A stretch of 64,000 nt of DNA from Manis javanica (lineage: Eukaryota; Chordata; Mammalia; Pholidota; Manidae), in contig NC_133162.1 of the NCBI RefSeq assembly GCF_040802235.1, forward strand, positions 327,501 through 391,500, read 5' to 3'. Position 1 is the stretch's first letter. Every line of letters begins with the position of its first letter. The notes beneath the pieces were generated by a model. The model made no database searches. It had not been told where the DNA came from and saw only the letters and a program-made list of their open reading frames with translations. Position numbers and translations under genes: made by a program. Below, piece after piece: positions 47,090 through 59,400 of the stretch.

Positions 47090-47490
47090 GGGTGCTCACC
47101 AGCCCCTATTCTTTGCCCCCAGGCACAGAATGACCCACAGGTGCTGAATCCACTCATCTCCCTCCCACCCACCCCTTCCCAGTTAATGAACAAGACCCCC
47201 ACCCTCTCCCCAGGCCTAAGCTCCCCAATCCTCAGGTGGGCCCCCCCCCTCCTAGCCACCTCAGCCCTGAATGGTCAGTACCCCCAGAAGCTGGGGGACC
47301 TGTTGTGTACAGCCAAATGCCGAGTCCCCTGTCCCCAGGTCCTGAGCGCCTGTTCCCAGGCCTTGAGCCTCTGTCCACAGGCACGGTCAGTCCCCTATTC
47401 CCAGGCCCTGAGCCCCTATCCACAGGCGCAGCCCCGTTCCCAAGCAGGGCCTCCCATCTCCAGGCCGTCCCCTGATCCCAGGCCCTGAAC
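47090..47490. repeat. Imperfect repeats of a CCCAGGYCCTGAG-type unit in the SPRN intron
   Basis: Units like CCAGGCCCTGAGCCCCTAT recur at irregular spacing. Each contributes a pyrimidine-rich CAG: 47336-47338, 47357-47359, 47378-47380, 47402-47404, 47423-47425, 47461-47463, 47479-47481. They resemble splice acceptors and lie just upstream of the true acceptor. Confidence 0.7.
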
Positions 47491-47551
47491 ACCCGGGGCC
47501 TCAAGAAGCTGTGGTCTTTTACCGTCTTCCCACAGGATTCGCCCCACGAAG

Positions 47552-47989
47552 ATGAACTGGACGGCCACGACGTGCTGGGCTCTGCTGTTGGCCGCTGCCT
47601 TCCTCTGCGATCCCGGCGCAGCCAAGGGCGGCCGCGGAGGGGCTCGCGGCAGTGCCCGGGGAGGGTTGCGCGGGGGCGCGCGCGGGGCCCCAAGAGTGCG
47701 CGTGAGGCCGGTGCCCCGCTACGGGGGCTCCTCGCTGCGGGTGGCTGCTGCAGGCGCGGCTGCGGGGGCAGCAGGGGCGGCCGCCAGCCTGGCCGCAGGC
47801 TCGAGCTGGAGGAGAGCCGCGGGCCCCGGACAGCGAGGCCTGGATGGCGACGAAGACGCTGCGCTCAGCGGCAACGGGACTAGCCGAGGCGTCTACGGCT
47901 ACCGAGCGTGGACTTCGGATGCAGAGCCCGCACGCGGCCCGCACCTCTGCCTGCTGCTGGGCGGCGCCCTGGGGCTGCTGCGGTCCTAG
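47552..47989 (+). CDS. SPRN: SPRN, shadow of prion protein (Shadoo)
   Basis: A single-exon CDS of 145 codons. The exon starts at 47536 after TTCCCACAG, and the ATG follows 16 bases later. Layout: signal peptide at residues 1-24 (CWALLLAAAFLC core); Arg/Gly-rich basic repeats at 27-52 (GGRGGARGSARGGLRGGARG); an alanine/glycine hydrophobic core at 64-82 (VAAAGAAAGAAGAAASLAA) like the prion central hydrophobic domain; an N-glycosylation site NGT at 108-110; a C-terminal hydrophobic tail from about 131 (LCLLLGGALGLL) as a GPI-anchor signal. Shadoo is a GPI-anchored neuronal surface protein related to the unstructured half of PrP, with no globular domain. It is six residues shorter than the 151-residue human protein as I recall it, and otherwise collinear. 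It lies tail to tail with MTG1, as in other mammals. Confidence 0.96.
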   Translation: MNWTATTCWALLLAAAFLCDPGAAKGGRGGARGSARGGLRGGARGAPRVRVRPVPRYGGSSLRVAAAGAAAGAAGAAASLAAGSSWRRAAGPGQRGLDGDEDAALSGNGTSRGVYGYRAWTSDAEPARGPHLCLLLGGALGLLRS

Positions 47990-50400
47990 GCCCGGCTGGG
48001 CTCCGGCCAGAGCCGCTCCCAGCCCGCGCCCTCCCCAGAGGCGCCCACCTGGGCGCGCCTTCCCCCCTCTGCTCTGATCTGCGAGCACAAAGGGGCCCCC
48101 TGGGCGACCACGAAGTAGGGTTAGGAACTGCAGCTTCTCCTGCCTGTGTCCCTGGGGCCACTTCCTGTCACTGTCCTGTCCGAGCCCCGCCCCGGTCTCC
48201 CCATCTCCCACCTGACCAGGCACCAGACTCATCAGCTCCGGGACGCTGTGCCTGCCACTTGGATGTTAGGGTCGTCCCAGTCAGACAGGCAGCTGTCCAC
48301 GCTCTTGTGCCAGCTTGAACAGGACCAGGCTGTTCAGGCCACTCCGGCTCCCCTGGACGCTTGAGGGGTGTGGACAGTGCTGACCACCAGACAGGCAAGC
48401 CCCGAGGATCCTGGCAGCCTCCCCCACAGAAGGAGCCAGAATGGATCAAAGGACTTGAGGATTTGGGGGAAGGAGAGAAGGGAGGCTTTGCTCACAGGTT
48501 GTAGCATTCCAGCCACCTTCCTGAAAGAGGTGGTCTGTGGACTTCAGAGTCAGGGCATGCCCATCATGGTCCCCAGGAGGCACCCGTCTGGAGCGTCCCT
48601 TCCCTACCCTCAGGCCCAAAGGCCAGGCCTCTTCTCTGGGCTGTGCTCTGTGAGACCCACTGCCTGGGGTTCCCTTGGAGCCACTTTGCTCTGACTTGAA
48701 ACAAGTCACTCTTTTGGGAACTATTTTAGAAAACAAGAAACAAAAAAAAGTACCATTCTTTAAATTTCAAATGTCCCATTTCCTTTGATCTTTAGGTTTG
48801 TGTTCCGGGACCAGAGTCCTTGCCTGCACTCAGGGACAACTGCACACGTCCCTGGAGAGTCCCCACCAGGGACTGCCAGCTGTGGTTCTGGCAGATCTGT
48901 GCAGGCAACAGCCACCCAGGCCAGAGCCCAGCACCCAGAAAGAATGGCACCTGGGTGCAGCAGGACTCCTACCACACCACTACAGGACGTCTGAGCAGAG
49001 GATGTTCTGAGAACAGGGCAGGCACCAAGTAGCCTCTAAGGAAAGGCTGGGCAGGTCCTTGCAACGGTTTGCCTCTGGCATCCAAACACGCTGGGCATGA
49101 GGCCAGCCCTTGATTCTTGGGCACCCAGTGGCCTTCAAGCCACCAGGCTGGTTCCCTGTCCATGAGCTTGGGCCTGGGGCTCCTGGCTCCTTACCACATC
49201 CCCCAGCTCAAATATCCTTATCCCACAGCAGGACAGCTTCCCAGGCCTGGTCCCTGGGGATCTCGCCATCCTTCGGTGCTCAGCGGGAGCCTCCCCACCA
49301 CCAGACTGCCTCCCAGAATTTGCCCTCGCACCCTGGGCCACGAAGCCTTTGAACGCAGCTGATGGATGCCAGTGCCATACCAGCATCTTCCAGGGAGCCC
49401 TGCCACCTCTGCTCCCCCACAGCTGGCACAGAGCTCTGGTTAGGGGGAGGGTCTCCAGCCAAGCATTTTTCTCCAAAGACTGGAGGGCTAAACTGCAGGA
49501 CATAGCAGCCCTCAGCTCCCGTGTCCACACTGCCAGCACTCCAGGGCTGCAGGGGGCCTAGATGTTCCTCTGTCCAATCCACAGCAAGCTCCATGCTACC
49601 AAAGATGAGCAAGCCATGGCCAAGCCCTGCTGGGCCTCCACTGCCCGGCAGGCTGCAAGGGGATCTGAAAGTCTCGCCCAGGGAGAACTATTACAGTGGC
49701 TCCTTGGGCGAGCTCAGTCCTACCTGAGGGGCCTGCCCGGCTGTGCCCAGCCTCTGACACCCACCAAGATGCAGGGCAACTGCCAGACCAGACCCTCACA
49801 CACCAACCTGACTCTGGGAGCATGTTTGGCATCTGGCATAGCCACAAATCTTTTGAGTACTTTCCACCCCTGCTGTCAGTTCTGGCGGGAGGCGGACAGC
49901 ACTCAGTGGGTAACCTCAGGGGAGGTTAGTAAGCGAGTGTGCTATTCCACATGGGGTGGTAGGGAGGGCACCTGCGCAAGGGGAGATGCCCTGGCTCCAG
50001 GGAGGTCGCACCACCACAGGACACAGAAGGGCCTGAGCTGCTGACCAGGTGCACCTGCCCCGCCCCACCCAATGCCTTTCCCTCCTCAGCCCTCTTCCAG
50101 GACACAGGCTGCTGGATAGCCTTCCCTAGACCGCTGCAGTCTGACTACAGCATGCTGAGGTGCCTCTGGGGAGAACCCCGCTGTTCTGTGAGTCAAAAGT
50201 GCTTAGAGGCTTGCGCCTGCCCTGGGATCTCTGCCGACAACCAGGGACCCTCCTGGCCTGGACACAGCTGGCTGTGAGCAAGGCAGCCCCCGAGGCACCA
50301 GCGGGACAGGCAGTCCTGGGTCCTGCCGTGACTGTTTGGACCCTCTTGTCCGTGTCTGTGTGCACATCTTAGGCTGTGAAATAAACACTCTATTGGCAAC
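47990..50400 (+). other. SPRN: Probable SPRN 3' UTR
   Basis: About 2.4 kb of plus-strand sequence follows the SPRN stop. I noticed no clear repeat in it. The first well-placed AATAAA with a plausible cleavage context that I noticed is at 50380-50385. SPRN transcripts elsewhere have long 3' UTRs, so this extent is plausible but inferred. Confidence 0.55.
50380..50385 (+). terminator. SPRN: Candidate SPRN polyadenylation signal AATAAA
   Basis: AATAAA preceded by GT-rich sequence (TGTCCGTGTCTGTGTGCACA); cleavage is expected at about 50395-50415. Confidence 0.55.
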
Positions 50401-53400
50401 AAGACTCCTTTATTGCAGGACCCAGGACACAGAACTGAGAACCTGACCCAAAGCCCTAGTCACTCACCAGGCAGAGCCCATTTCTCCTCTGTCAGAGGGG
50501 CCTTAACACACAGACAAGGTGCTACCAGTACAACGAATGGCCAACAGCAGACAGGCCTTTTAATTGAAAATTTTACAATTACAGGTTATAGTGTCATCAA
50601 CTCCTGAGAAGCATTATCTACTTAAGACACAGCAGGAGCAAGCCTCGCCTGCCGGGCACCCGGGAAAAGGACAGCCCTGACAGGCACACCCAGGCAGTCC
50701 CCCGGAAACAGGAGCTGGCCAGGCCACAGAGCCGCCTTCCTGGAGCAGAGACCTGAGTACAGGGACCAGTGTGCAGCTTCTGGAAAAGGGAACCTTGAGC
50801 GTCAAACACCTGGCAGTGAAGGCCTGGGATAGCACGCGGCCCTGTTGCCGAGGGCCGGGCAGGAGTGAGACCCTCACCGATTGACCTGGCTTGGGGGCGT
50901 GCTCTGCAGGACCTCCCTGTCCAGCATCACCGGGCCCAGCAGCCCGCTGCGGAAGGTCTGGAGGAAATCTCGGGCCGCTGCGGCATAGTTGGGCTGGATG
51001 ACATTCACATCACCTGGGAAAGACAGGCGGGCCTGGTGAGGAAGGAGCGTTCCTGGCAGGTCTGCCATCGAGGAGCCTGGGACTTGGGGGCATCCCTTCC
51101 CGCCTGCCCTCAGGGCCACAGAAGGGGGCTGCCGAGCTCAGGCACCAGGGCATATCTAGGGCACCATCACCTGGAGTCTCTGGGGCCACGCAAGGTGGGG
51201 GGCATGGAGTGTGCCCTACATAGTACACAGAGCAGCTCACCGCCCCACCCCACCCCAAGGGCCCCTTCCTCTCCAGAAACCTTTGGTACTCGAGCAGCCC
51301 TGTGCACCCACGGTGTCCTCTCCCTACAGTCAGCCCCGCTGGATGGGGTGGCCACCCAAGGCCAGTCGGGACCAGGGCCTCCTCTCACCTGTGCCTGTGA
51401 GCACCTTCACCTTCTGCGTCTTGCCCAGCTTCACAGCCACCTGCTTCAGCACACTGGCTATGTCATCACAGGCCCCACCCAGGCCATAGAACTGCGTGTA
51501 CCTGCACATAGGCCACTGGTCAGTGACTGGGAGCCAGGGCCTGGCCCACGCGAGGTCACACCTGGCTCCACAAAGGACCCCTCCTGGGCGTGGGTGGGCA
51601 TGGGAGTCTGGACTCTGAGAAAGCCCAAGGTAGACTCACTGGCATCTCCTCCTATGTGGCCATGGCCAGCTGCCCTCAGCTACAAGGGGGGGAACAACTG
51701 CCTTGTCCACCCACCCTGACAGCCTGGGCCCAGGTCCCCAGGTCAGCTCAGAGGCCCCAGAGACACGTCCAGTCTGCAGTGTGGGTGTCTCAGGGCAGCT
51801 ATGCAGGACCAGTGTAGCCAGGATCGACTTCTGTCCCCCTTGGCTGGAGGATGGACAGGTCCATCTAACGAGCATTTCTGTAGCCTGCAGACCAGCACAG
51901 ACCAGGACTGTTGAGACCTGCCCGGCAACTCTTGTGGACACCTACTCCCCACAACACTGGCCTGGGCCTCATGGGAAAGGCCACCGTGGCTGAGCACATC
52001 GGATCTGATGGACCCCCCCAGACAAGCACCTCCCTGACCCCCAGGATCCAGGAGACACCTGGACCAACAGCCCCATGGTGGGGACACAGCAGTCAAGTAC
52101 TTCCCTACCCAGAACCTCCTCGGTGGCAGATCTGGCAGCATCTGCCTCATGACCCACACTGGGGGGCAGGGCTCAGCCTTGAGGAAGTCATGCTCATGCT
52201 GTAGGCCCAGCAAACGAAGATGAGGCCTGGACCCCATGTGCACATCACAGCCCCTGCCTCCGAGGACGTCTGAATCCCGAGGAACGTGGGTCCTACGTCA
52301 GACCTCCAGGAGCAGCCGCCCACAGGCTCCTCTGTCCCAGCAATCCCAAAAGCTGTCCCCAGGAGACAGACAGGCCCCGGGGAGGACCCCCACTGGAGCT
52401 GCTCCTGGCAGAGACTCAGCTGCTGCTTTCCAGAAATGCTACAGAACAGCAGAGACCCAAACTGCCGCAACAGGAAGCAAAAGAATCCCATCTGATAGTA
52501 CAACGCCGTGCAAGACAGGAACAAGTCCTGGGTTCGCCCCCACCAGAAACAAGCAGAACAGAAGCGGCGACCAGACAGACATAAAGCCACGGTTTCCAAG
52601 GCGCAGACCTGAGGCCGCGAGGCAGACACAGCACACAGCCCGTGCTGGAGCCCACGTCCCCAGGGACTGCTGGAGGGCAGGGTGCTGGGAGGCAGGTGGC
52701 TAAGGCCGCATGGGAGAACAGGAAGGACACAGCTACCCGGGGTTCCAGGAGCCGGCAGCGCCTCTCTGACTGTCAGCAGAGGAAGGAGCTACTCACAGGA
52801 GGAAGGAAACGCCCCAGGCTGAAAGGCAGAGGGGTTGTGGCCGCACCCACAGGCAAGTACAGACAGAAGCCTCGGGACCCACAGTGTTGGGGCAGGCAGG
52901 GCCCTGCCTCGGCCAGGGGAGCTGTTCCAGACCCCCAGGCCTCACAGCACCAAACTGTTTCCAGATAACTGTGCCTGAACAAGGCTCAGGGATTTTCACG
53001 GGACCCAAAAGGTAGAGTTCAAAATGCCCAGCATCCCAGCAAGAATGATCAGGCATCTCAGCAGGAAAGCAGGCCCACCGTGAGGGCCTCGACTGGCTGA
53101 AGCTGCTCCAGATGCAAGAATCAGCAAGGCCAGTAAGCTGGTTACTGGGGCCTCCTTCATGCGGTTCCACTGCTAAGTAACAACATGGAAGAAATGAAAA
53201 AATGACCCAAATCAAACTTCTGGTGGTGAGCACTATGAGACACACGTGGAAGGCATTACTAGCAGGACGGATACTGCAGGGGAGGAGCAAGGAGCCCAAA
53301 CACCCCACTGCTGAGCAGGACAGCCCGCACAGCTGACATGTGGGTGACAGAGTCCCGCAGGGAGGGAGGGGAGACAGAAAAACGCAGGAAGAAATAATGG

Positions 53401-56400
53401 TTGCAACTTATCCAAATTTGGTAAGAACTACAAAGCCACAGATGTAGGAACCCAATGAACTATAAGCCCAGGAAACATGAAGAAAACCACACCAAGGCCT
53501 ATGGTCATAAACTGCTCAAATTCATGATAAAGAGAAAATATTAAAAGCAGCTGGAGGAACATTACCCACAGAGGAACAAGACAGACACAAGACTTCTCAT
53601 CAGAAACAACGCAGGTAAGAGAAGGGTGGCGACATCCTTGCAGTTCTGCAAAACCGTCCACCCAGAACCACATGCAGCAAATCTCTCTCAAACATGAAGG
53701 TAAAGACATGTCCAGGCAACCCAAACCCAAAAGAGATCGTCACCAGCAGACCTGCATCATAATAAACGTTAGGGGAAATCTTCAGAGGAAACAACACTAG
53801 GTGCGAACCTGGGTCCACACACACAGCACGCGGCACCGTGGACGGGAGAGCGGAGGGCAGACAGCCAGGACTGACTTCGTGCACTTCAAAGCTCTGTATA
53901 AACAAAAGTACTAACAGTGAATCTGGGCTTATAACATATACAGAAGTCAGACATCTGAACAATGCCCAAAAGTCAAGATGAGGAAAATGGGAATATGCTG
54001 CTATAAGTCCCTTACAACATAGGAGAGGTGCTACTGTGCCACTTAGACGCTCTACAGACTCTAAGGCAACCTCCTGCAAAAGTTACAGGTAACAAGCTAA
54101 CAAAGGCATGGAACACAATCGTAAACAGTACCCCATCAATCTTAAAAAAGTCCAAAGAGCAACACACACACACACACACAAAGATGAAGAGGGAAAAGAA
54201 CAAACAGGACAAGTAATAAGATAATGAATTTAAGCCCAAAACCAATAATCCCATCAACAGAAATGGCTAAACACCTAAATAAAAGAAACAGATTGGATAA
54301 GGAACAAGACCCAGCTATGTGCAGCCTAAAGGAAACACGTTTTAGACAGACACACAAGGAGCTCAAAGTGGGACAGAAAGGCCTGCCACACTAACACTCA
54401 TCAAAAGCTGAAGTGGCTACGTACGTATCAGGCCAGGGGACATCCAAGAATACTCTGAAGGAAAAGAATGTCACTTGAAACAGTAAAGACATCGAACCAT
54501 CAAGAGGACGGAACAACCTGCAGATGCTTCTGCACCTCACAGTGGGGCTTCGAAGCACACGAAGCAAATAGGGGCAGATCCACAGGAACAGGAAACCGAC
54601 CCCCTGGTGGTGGCTGATGGGGGAGATAGAAGGTGAACCACTGGCGTGGAAATAAGGGACAGTAAGAATGAACAGTAACCCATGATTGGACAGTCATTGC
54701 GAACAAAAGGGGCTGCTTTTGGGGGAAATTATAAAATGAATAAACCTCTAGCCAGGCTCCTGTCCTCAATGCAACAAGGACATCCAGGAACACCCACAGC
54801 TCCCACCACCCCATGCCCAGAGCAGCTGTGTACATCCCCGTACAGGGAAACACTGCTCAGCAGCAACTGGGGGGGCCGAGCAGCACACATCACACGGGGA
54901 GGAATCTGAAAACTATCACGCCAAGTGCACGAAGCCAGACAAGGGCCAGCATGTGCAGTATGACTCCATTCACAGGAAATTCCAGAAAGCGACAGGAAGC
55001 AGACAGCTACCGGGGCACAGGGAGGGGGCAGGAGTGGGTGGGAAGGAGGGGTTACAAAGCAACACAAGAATTGAGGGGGTTTCCTTGACTAACTATTTCA
55101 GACGTCTCCCTGTCAAACCATACTGAACTGCACATTTACATGTATGCAGATTGCCGTTTGTCCACAACCCCTACTGGCACTGGTTCTCTCCTTCACGTGT
55201 TCAGCTGGGATGGCGAGGAAAGAGTTGCCTGCCCTGCACTCACCCAAAGAGCTGGTGCCTGTTGAGGGTGTAGAGAAGGTAGTCTGCCAGCGTCTCCTCC
55301 CCCACCAGGTGATCCAACACGGTTCCTGGAAACAGGCAGCTGAGAGTAAGCGCCAAGAAACAGCCTGGCATCAGAGCTTGAGTGCCTCCTGGTCTCTGCC
55401 AGAAACGCTGCGGACAGGGCCATGCCGTGGCTGCCCGACCTGACCTCTCCGCCCGTCTGCGGGGATTATGGGGTCAGAGCAGTACCCAGGATGCGTCAGC
55501 TGGGGGCCAGGCTGCGTGACACTGCGTTAGACCGCCCCCCTCCACAGCAGCCCAGCAGAGAAGGGCAGGCATAACCCACCCAATCCGGGGGCTCCACTCA
55601 CCACACAGGGCCAGCTTTAGGCCCGTCTCCACGCTTTCGATCCGAGGAGCCAGCACCCCAGGAGTGTCCAGAAGGAACGTCAGTGGCCGCTCACATACCT
55701 ATGGTCAGAGGATGGTCGGGCCCACTACGCAGGAAGTCCTGAGCAGCCCCTCCCGCCAGGCCTCCTACTGAGAGACCCCATGAGCCTCAGAGTCGGGTTC
55801 CTGAGGCTCCAAGGAGGCCCCAGAAACCTGCCCCAATAGGTGTCCACATGTCCAGCAAGGTCTCAGTATCCCCAGAGGACTTGATCCCCATTTAATTAGG
55901 AGAATAAATAAAAGCCACAGTGCCCAATAGCCCCCCTTCTCCTCCCAGGGAGAAAAGTAGATGTTCGAAGCAGCTGACCACAACTGAGACAACAGGCCAG
56001 CTCAGCTCCACCCTGACCTCTGCGCAACCTCAGTTTCCTTGTCTGAGAAGCAGGGTGAGAAGCATGTCCTCCCCTGGGCTCAGCGTAAGAACGGGTACAG
56101 TGCACCTTGGTACACAGCGCATGCTCAGTGGGAACACAGGTGGAGGGACACACGGCAGGACAGAGGCAGGCCCACCCCCTCTTGAGCCCTAGGGAAGTGC
56201 CAGGTGCCCATGTGCAGAGCTCTGGGCCAGTGGCCAAGGACCCCTACCTGAATTCTGGACATCACAGCTCTGGTGATCCCAGGCTCGCCGCCCACCCTGG
56301 TGGCTTTTCCTGCACAATTGAAGGGGCTGTAAATGTATATGGAACACATAAGGCCTGGTGCAGAAGCCACCAGACGAGCATGAAGCACATGGTAACCTAC

Positions 56401-59400
56401 AAAGGCCCAACCAAGCCCTAGTTCCCGCCAGCTCTGACACCTTCCAAGCCAAGCACCAGAACCACCTCCCATGGCTGGAAAGGTGCTCCCACCCCTGCTG
56501 AGGACCAGGAAGGCCAGAGCAGCCTCCTCATCAGCACTGCCACCTCCCTCCCTCCTGTACAGGCCTGCATCCGAATCCTCTGCCCCCACGGCACTGCCCA
56601 CCACAGGCTTGTCTGAGGCTGAGCTCCTGACAGAGGGGCCAACCTGCGCTGCAAACACTGGCTGCCCTGAAACCCAGCTCAAGGTAAGCCAAGCAGACCC
56701 TCCACCATGGGCTCAGTCAGCTGCTGAGTAAAGGGAGATGTGTCTGTCAGTGGAGGAATGGGTAAGCAAATAGGGTCCATCCAAACACCGAATACCGCTC
56801 AGCCTTCAAAAGGAAATTCCGAAACAGGTAAAATGTGGATGGACCTTGTGGACACTATAGTCAGTGAAGTAAGCCAGACACACACACACAGTCACCATGA
56901 CTCCACCCCTAGGAGGTACCAGGTCAGAACCATAAAGACAGAAAGTCAGTGAGAGGTTCCCCAGGACTGGAGGAGGGGCCTTAGCATTAGGATTACAGGG
57001 CTTCAGTCTGAAATCACGGCAAGTCTGGAAATAGCACGAAGGCAGCACGTATACTAATGCCACGGCATTTTTTAAAGCTACAATTAAAGAAAAGTAAATT
57101 TTAAGAAAGAGATCCCTGGTACAAATCTCTGATGAGCACCAAAATATGGCCTGTGAAGTAGTGGCTCAGTGCGGTTCAGTGTCTGGGCTTGTGCACTGGG
57201 AACAGGTTCACTAATAGGGAACACAGTGCTAAGGTGAAAAACAAGGGCAAGCATGGACGTGGGTGTTACATGTTAACATACGTCAGAACAGAAGACAGAG
57301 GCAAGGACCCTCATGTGACCCGAAACCAGAGGGCCAGTGTGGGCCCAGGGACAGCCCGGCACCCCGACTGCAGACAGGCTGGGAGAGCCTCGGCGATCCT
57401 CATGAGGATGCAACCCCCCAGGTCAGGACCTGGGAAGCCCATTCAGCCGCCTGCCTGCCTGATGTCAGACCCCATCTACTCTTCAACTCAGCCTCAAGTT
57501 TGATGGATCAGAGGGACTTAAACAAATAAAAAGACAAAATGCCCAAAGTTCGGGAAAGTCATCCACATACAAAACACGTCGGACATCTAATATTCAAGAG
57601 AGCGCAGAATAAGTATAAAATATGTAGCGGATGACGTCTGACCACGTAACCACACAGCAGGTCGCTGCCTGGGTCCCCTTGGTGAGAGGGACAGCCCGGC
57701 GCTGCAAGGCCACGGCTTCAGTCCTGGGAAAGCACACCAGTGGCTGTTCTCCTGGAAACGAGCCTCCCGCCCCCTGCATGGCTGGCAGTACCTTTCTTGA
57801 GGTGCTGTCTCCTGAGCGAGTTGATGAGGGAGGACTTGCCCACATTTGGGACCCCGACCACCAGGACACAGGCCTCCAGGTTCTGTGGAGGTGAAGAGCA
57901 GGCACTCGGGGGCCCACCTGGACCCTCCTCAGGCCCATGCAACCAGACCTATGAGCCCAGGGCCACCCAGAGGGAGGGAAGGTCACTGCAGGGCTCTGCC
58001 CACCCTTTCTGATAAGAACGAGAGGACAGAGGGGGGCTCCGTGGGCAGGGCATCTGCAGCAGTGCACAGAGAGGCTCATGTGCGTGCTGAGGCCTGAGTG
58101 GTTCTGGGGCTCAGCCACGACCTGCCATGGGGAGCAGGGCAGGAGGGGCTGTCTCAGAGCCAGCACTGGGCCCCACCAACCTCTCCTCGGTGATAGCGGT
58201 AGCTGCTCCCAACCAATTCCGTGACCATCGGGATGACCTGCAAGAAAACAACCACAGAGCCACTTCCTCACGGAAACCAGGCTCTATCCGAGCTCTGGAG
58301 GGGGTGTGCTCTCATGTCCACCATCGGGAAGCCAGGGTTCTGTCCACATCAGGGCAGGGGATCAGACTGCGGTGTGGTGGAGGGGTCACCTGTACCCTGT
58401 GCCTCCACCACAAACCAGCAGGACAGTCCCACCGGAGGGTGGCAGCTGTGACTGAAACCACCTTCTAACAAAGACACGTGTCAGCCGGTGCAATTTTCCT
58501 AACACAATGGGGAAGATCAGGGCTGAGTGTTTCCAAAGGTTCCTTCCACTTATAGCCCAGAATACACTACACAGCCTGGCTGTGCCAAGCCCAGCACAGT
58601 CTGCCCAGGCTCCATGCGCTCTGGCTCCCCAAGGCGAGCATGCCACGGATTGTCTCCAAAACTCTGCTTCTATGCTTTTATAATTTATAGTATGTTTCCC
58701 ATTTCTTTAAGCAGAAGCATTAGAAAACAAAACAGAAAAAAACTTACCTGCTTGATGTTTACATCCTTTACACAGTTGGTAAAAATGACATTTTGTAGGC
58801 CTTCTCCTTCTAAGTGTTGTAAAATTTTCTGAAAGAAACAAAACAATTTCATTTTAAATACTGAATGCAAACAGGAGGGGTATAATATTCCTATCTGAGG
58901 ATCTGAGACTGAGGGCTCCTCTCTGCAAGGCATGCTTGTGGGCTCAGAGCCCTCGGGGCTGGATTCAAGGAGCAGTTTGGGCTGACCTGAAGGAGCCAGG
59001 CGACGACAGGGGTGGGCACGGGTGCAATGACGCAGCACCGCGGACTGTCTGCAGGGGCTTCAGAGGAGGGCAGCCAGCCCACCAGCAGGAGCAGCTGGCT
59101 CGGTGGGTGCGCACAGGGGTGAAGGGCCTGGCTCAGGGGCGGCTGAGCAGGTCCTCGGGCTGCGTGCTCCAGGCCCCAGGTGTGAGGTCTCAGCAGACAC
59201 TGCCTCCCCTCTCAGGGCTCCAGCCACCTTCATGTGAAATGAGGCTGGACTAGGTTATTCTGAAGCCACTAAATATACATGTTGATCTTTGTTTAGTGAC
59301 TCCTCACTCCTGTGGTTCTGATCAACTTTGGCAAAAGGAATTCCCCATCGTTTTGAACCCAATCTGATGATAAAGTATATGCAATACTTTAAAAGCCCAG

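Noticed and set aside
50865-51719. A 284-codon open frame on the plus strand
   Set aside because: It overlaps MTG1 exons 10-11 in antisense and shows no domain.
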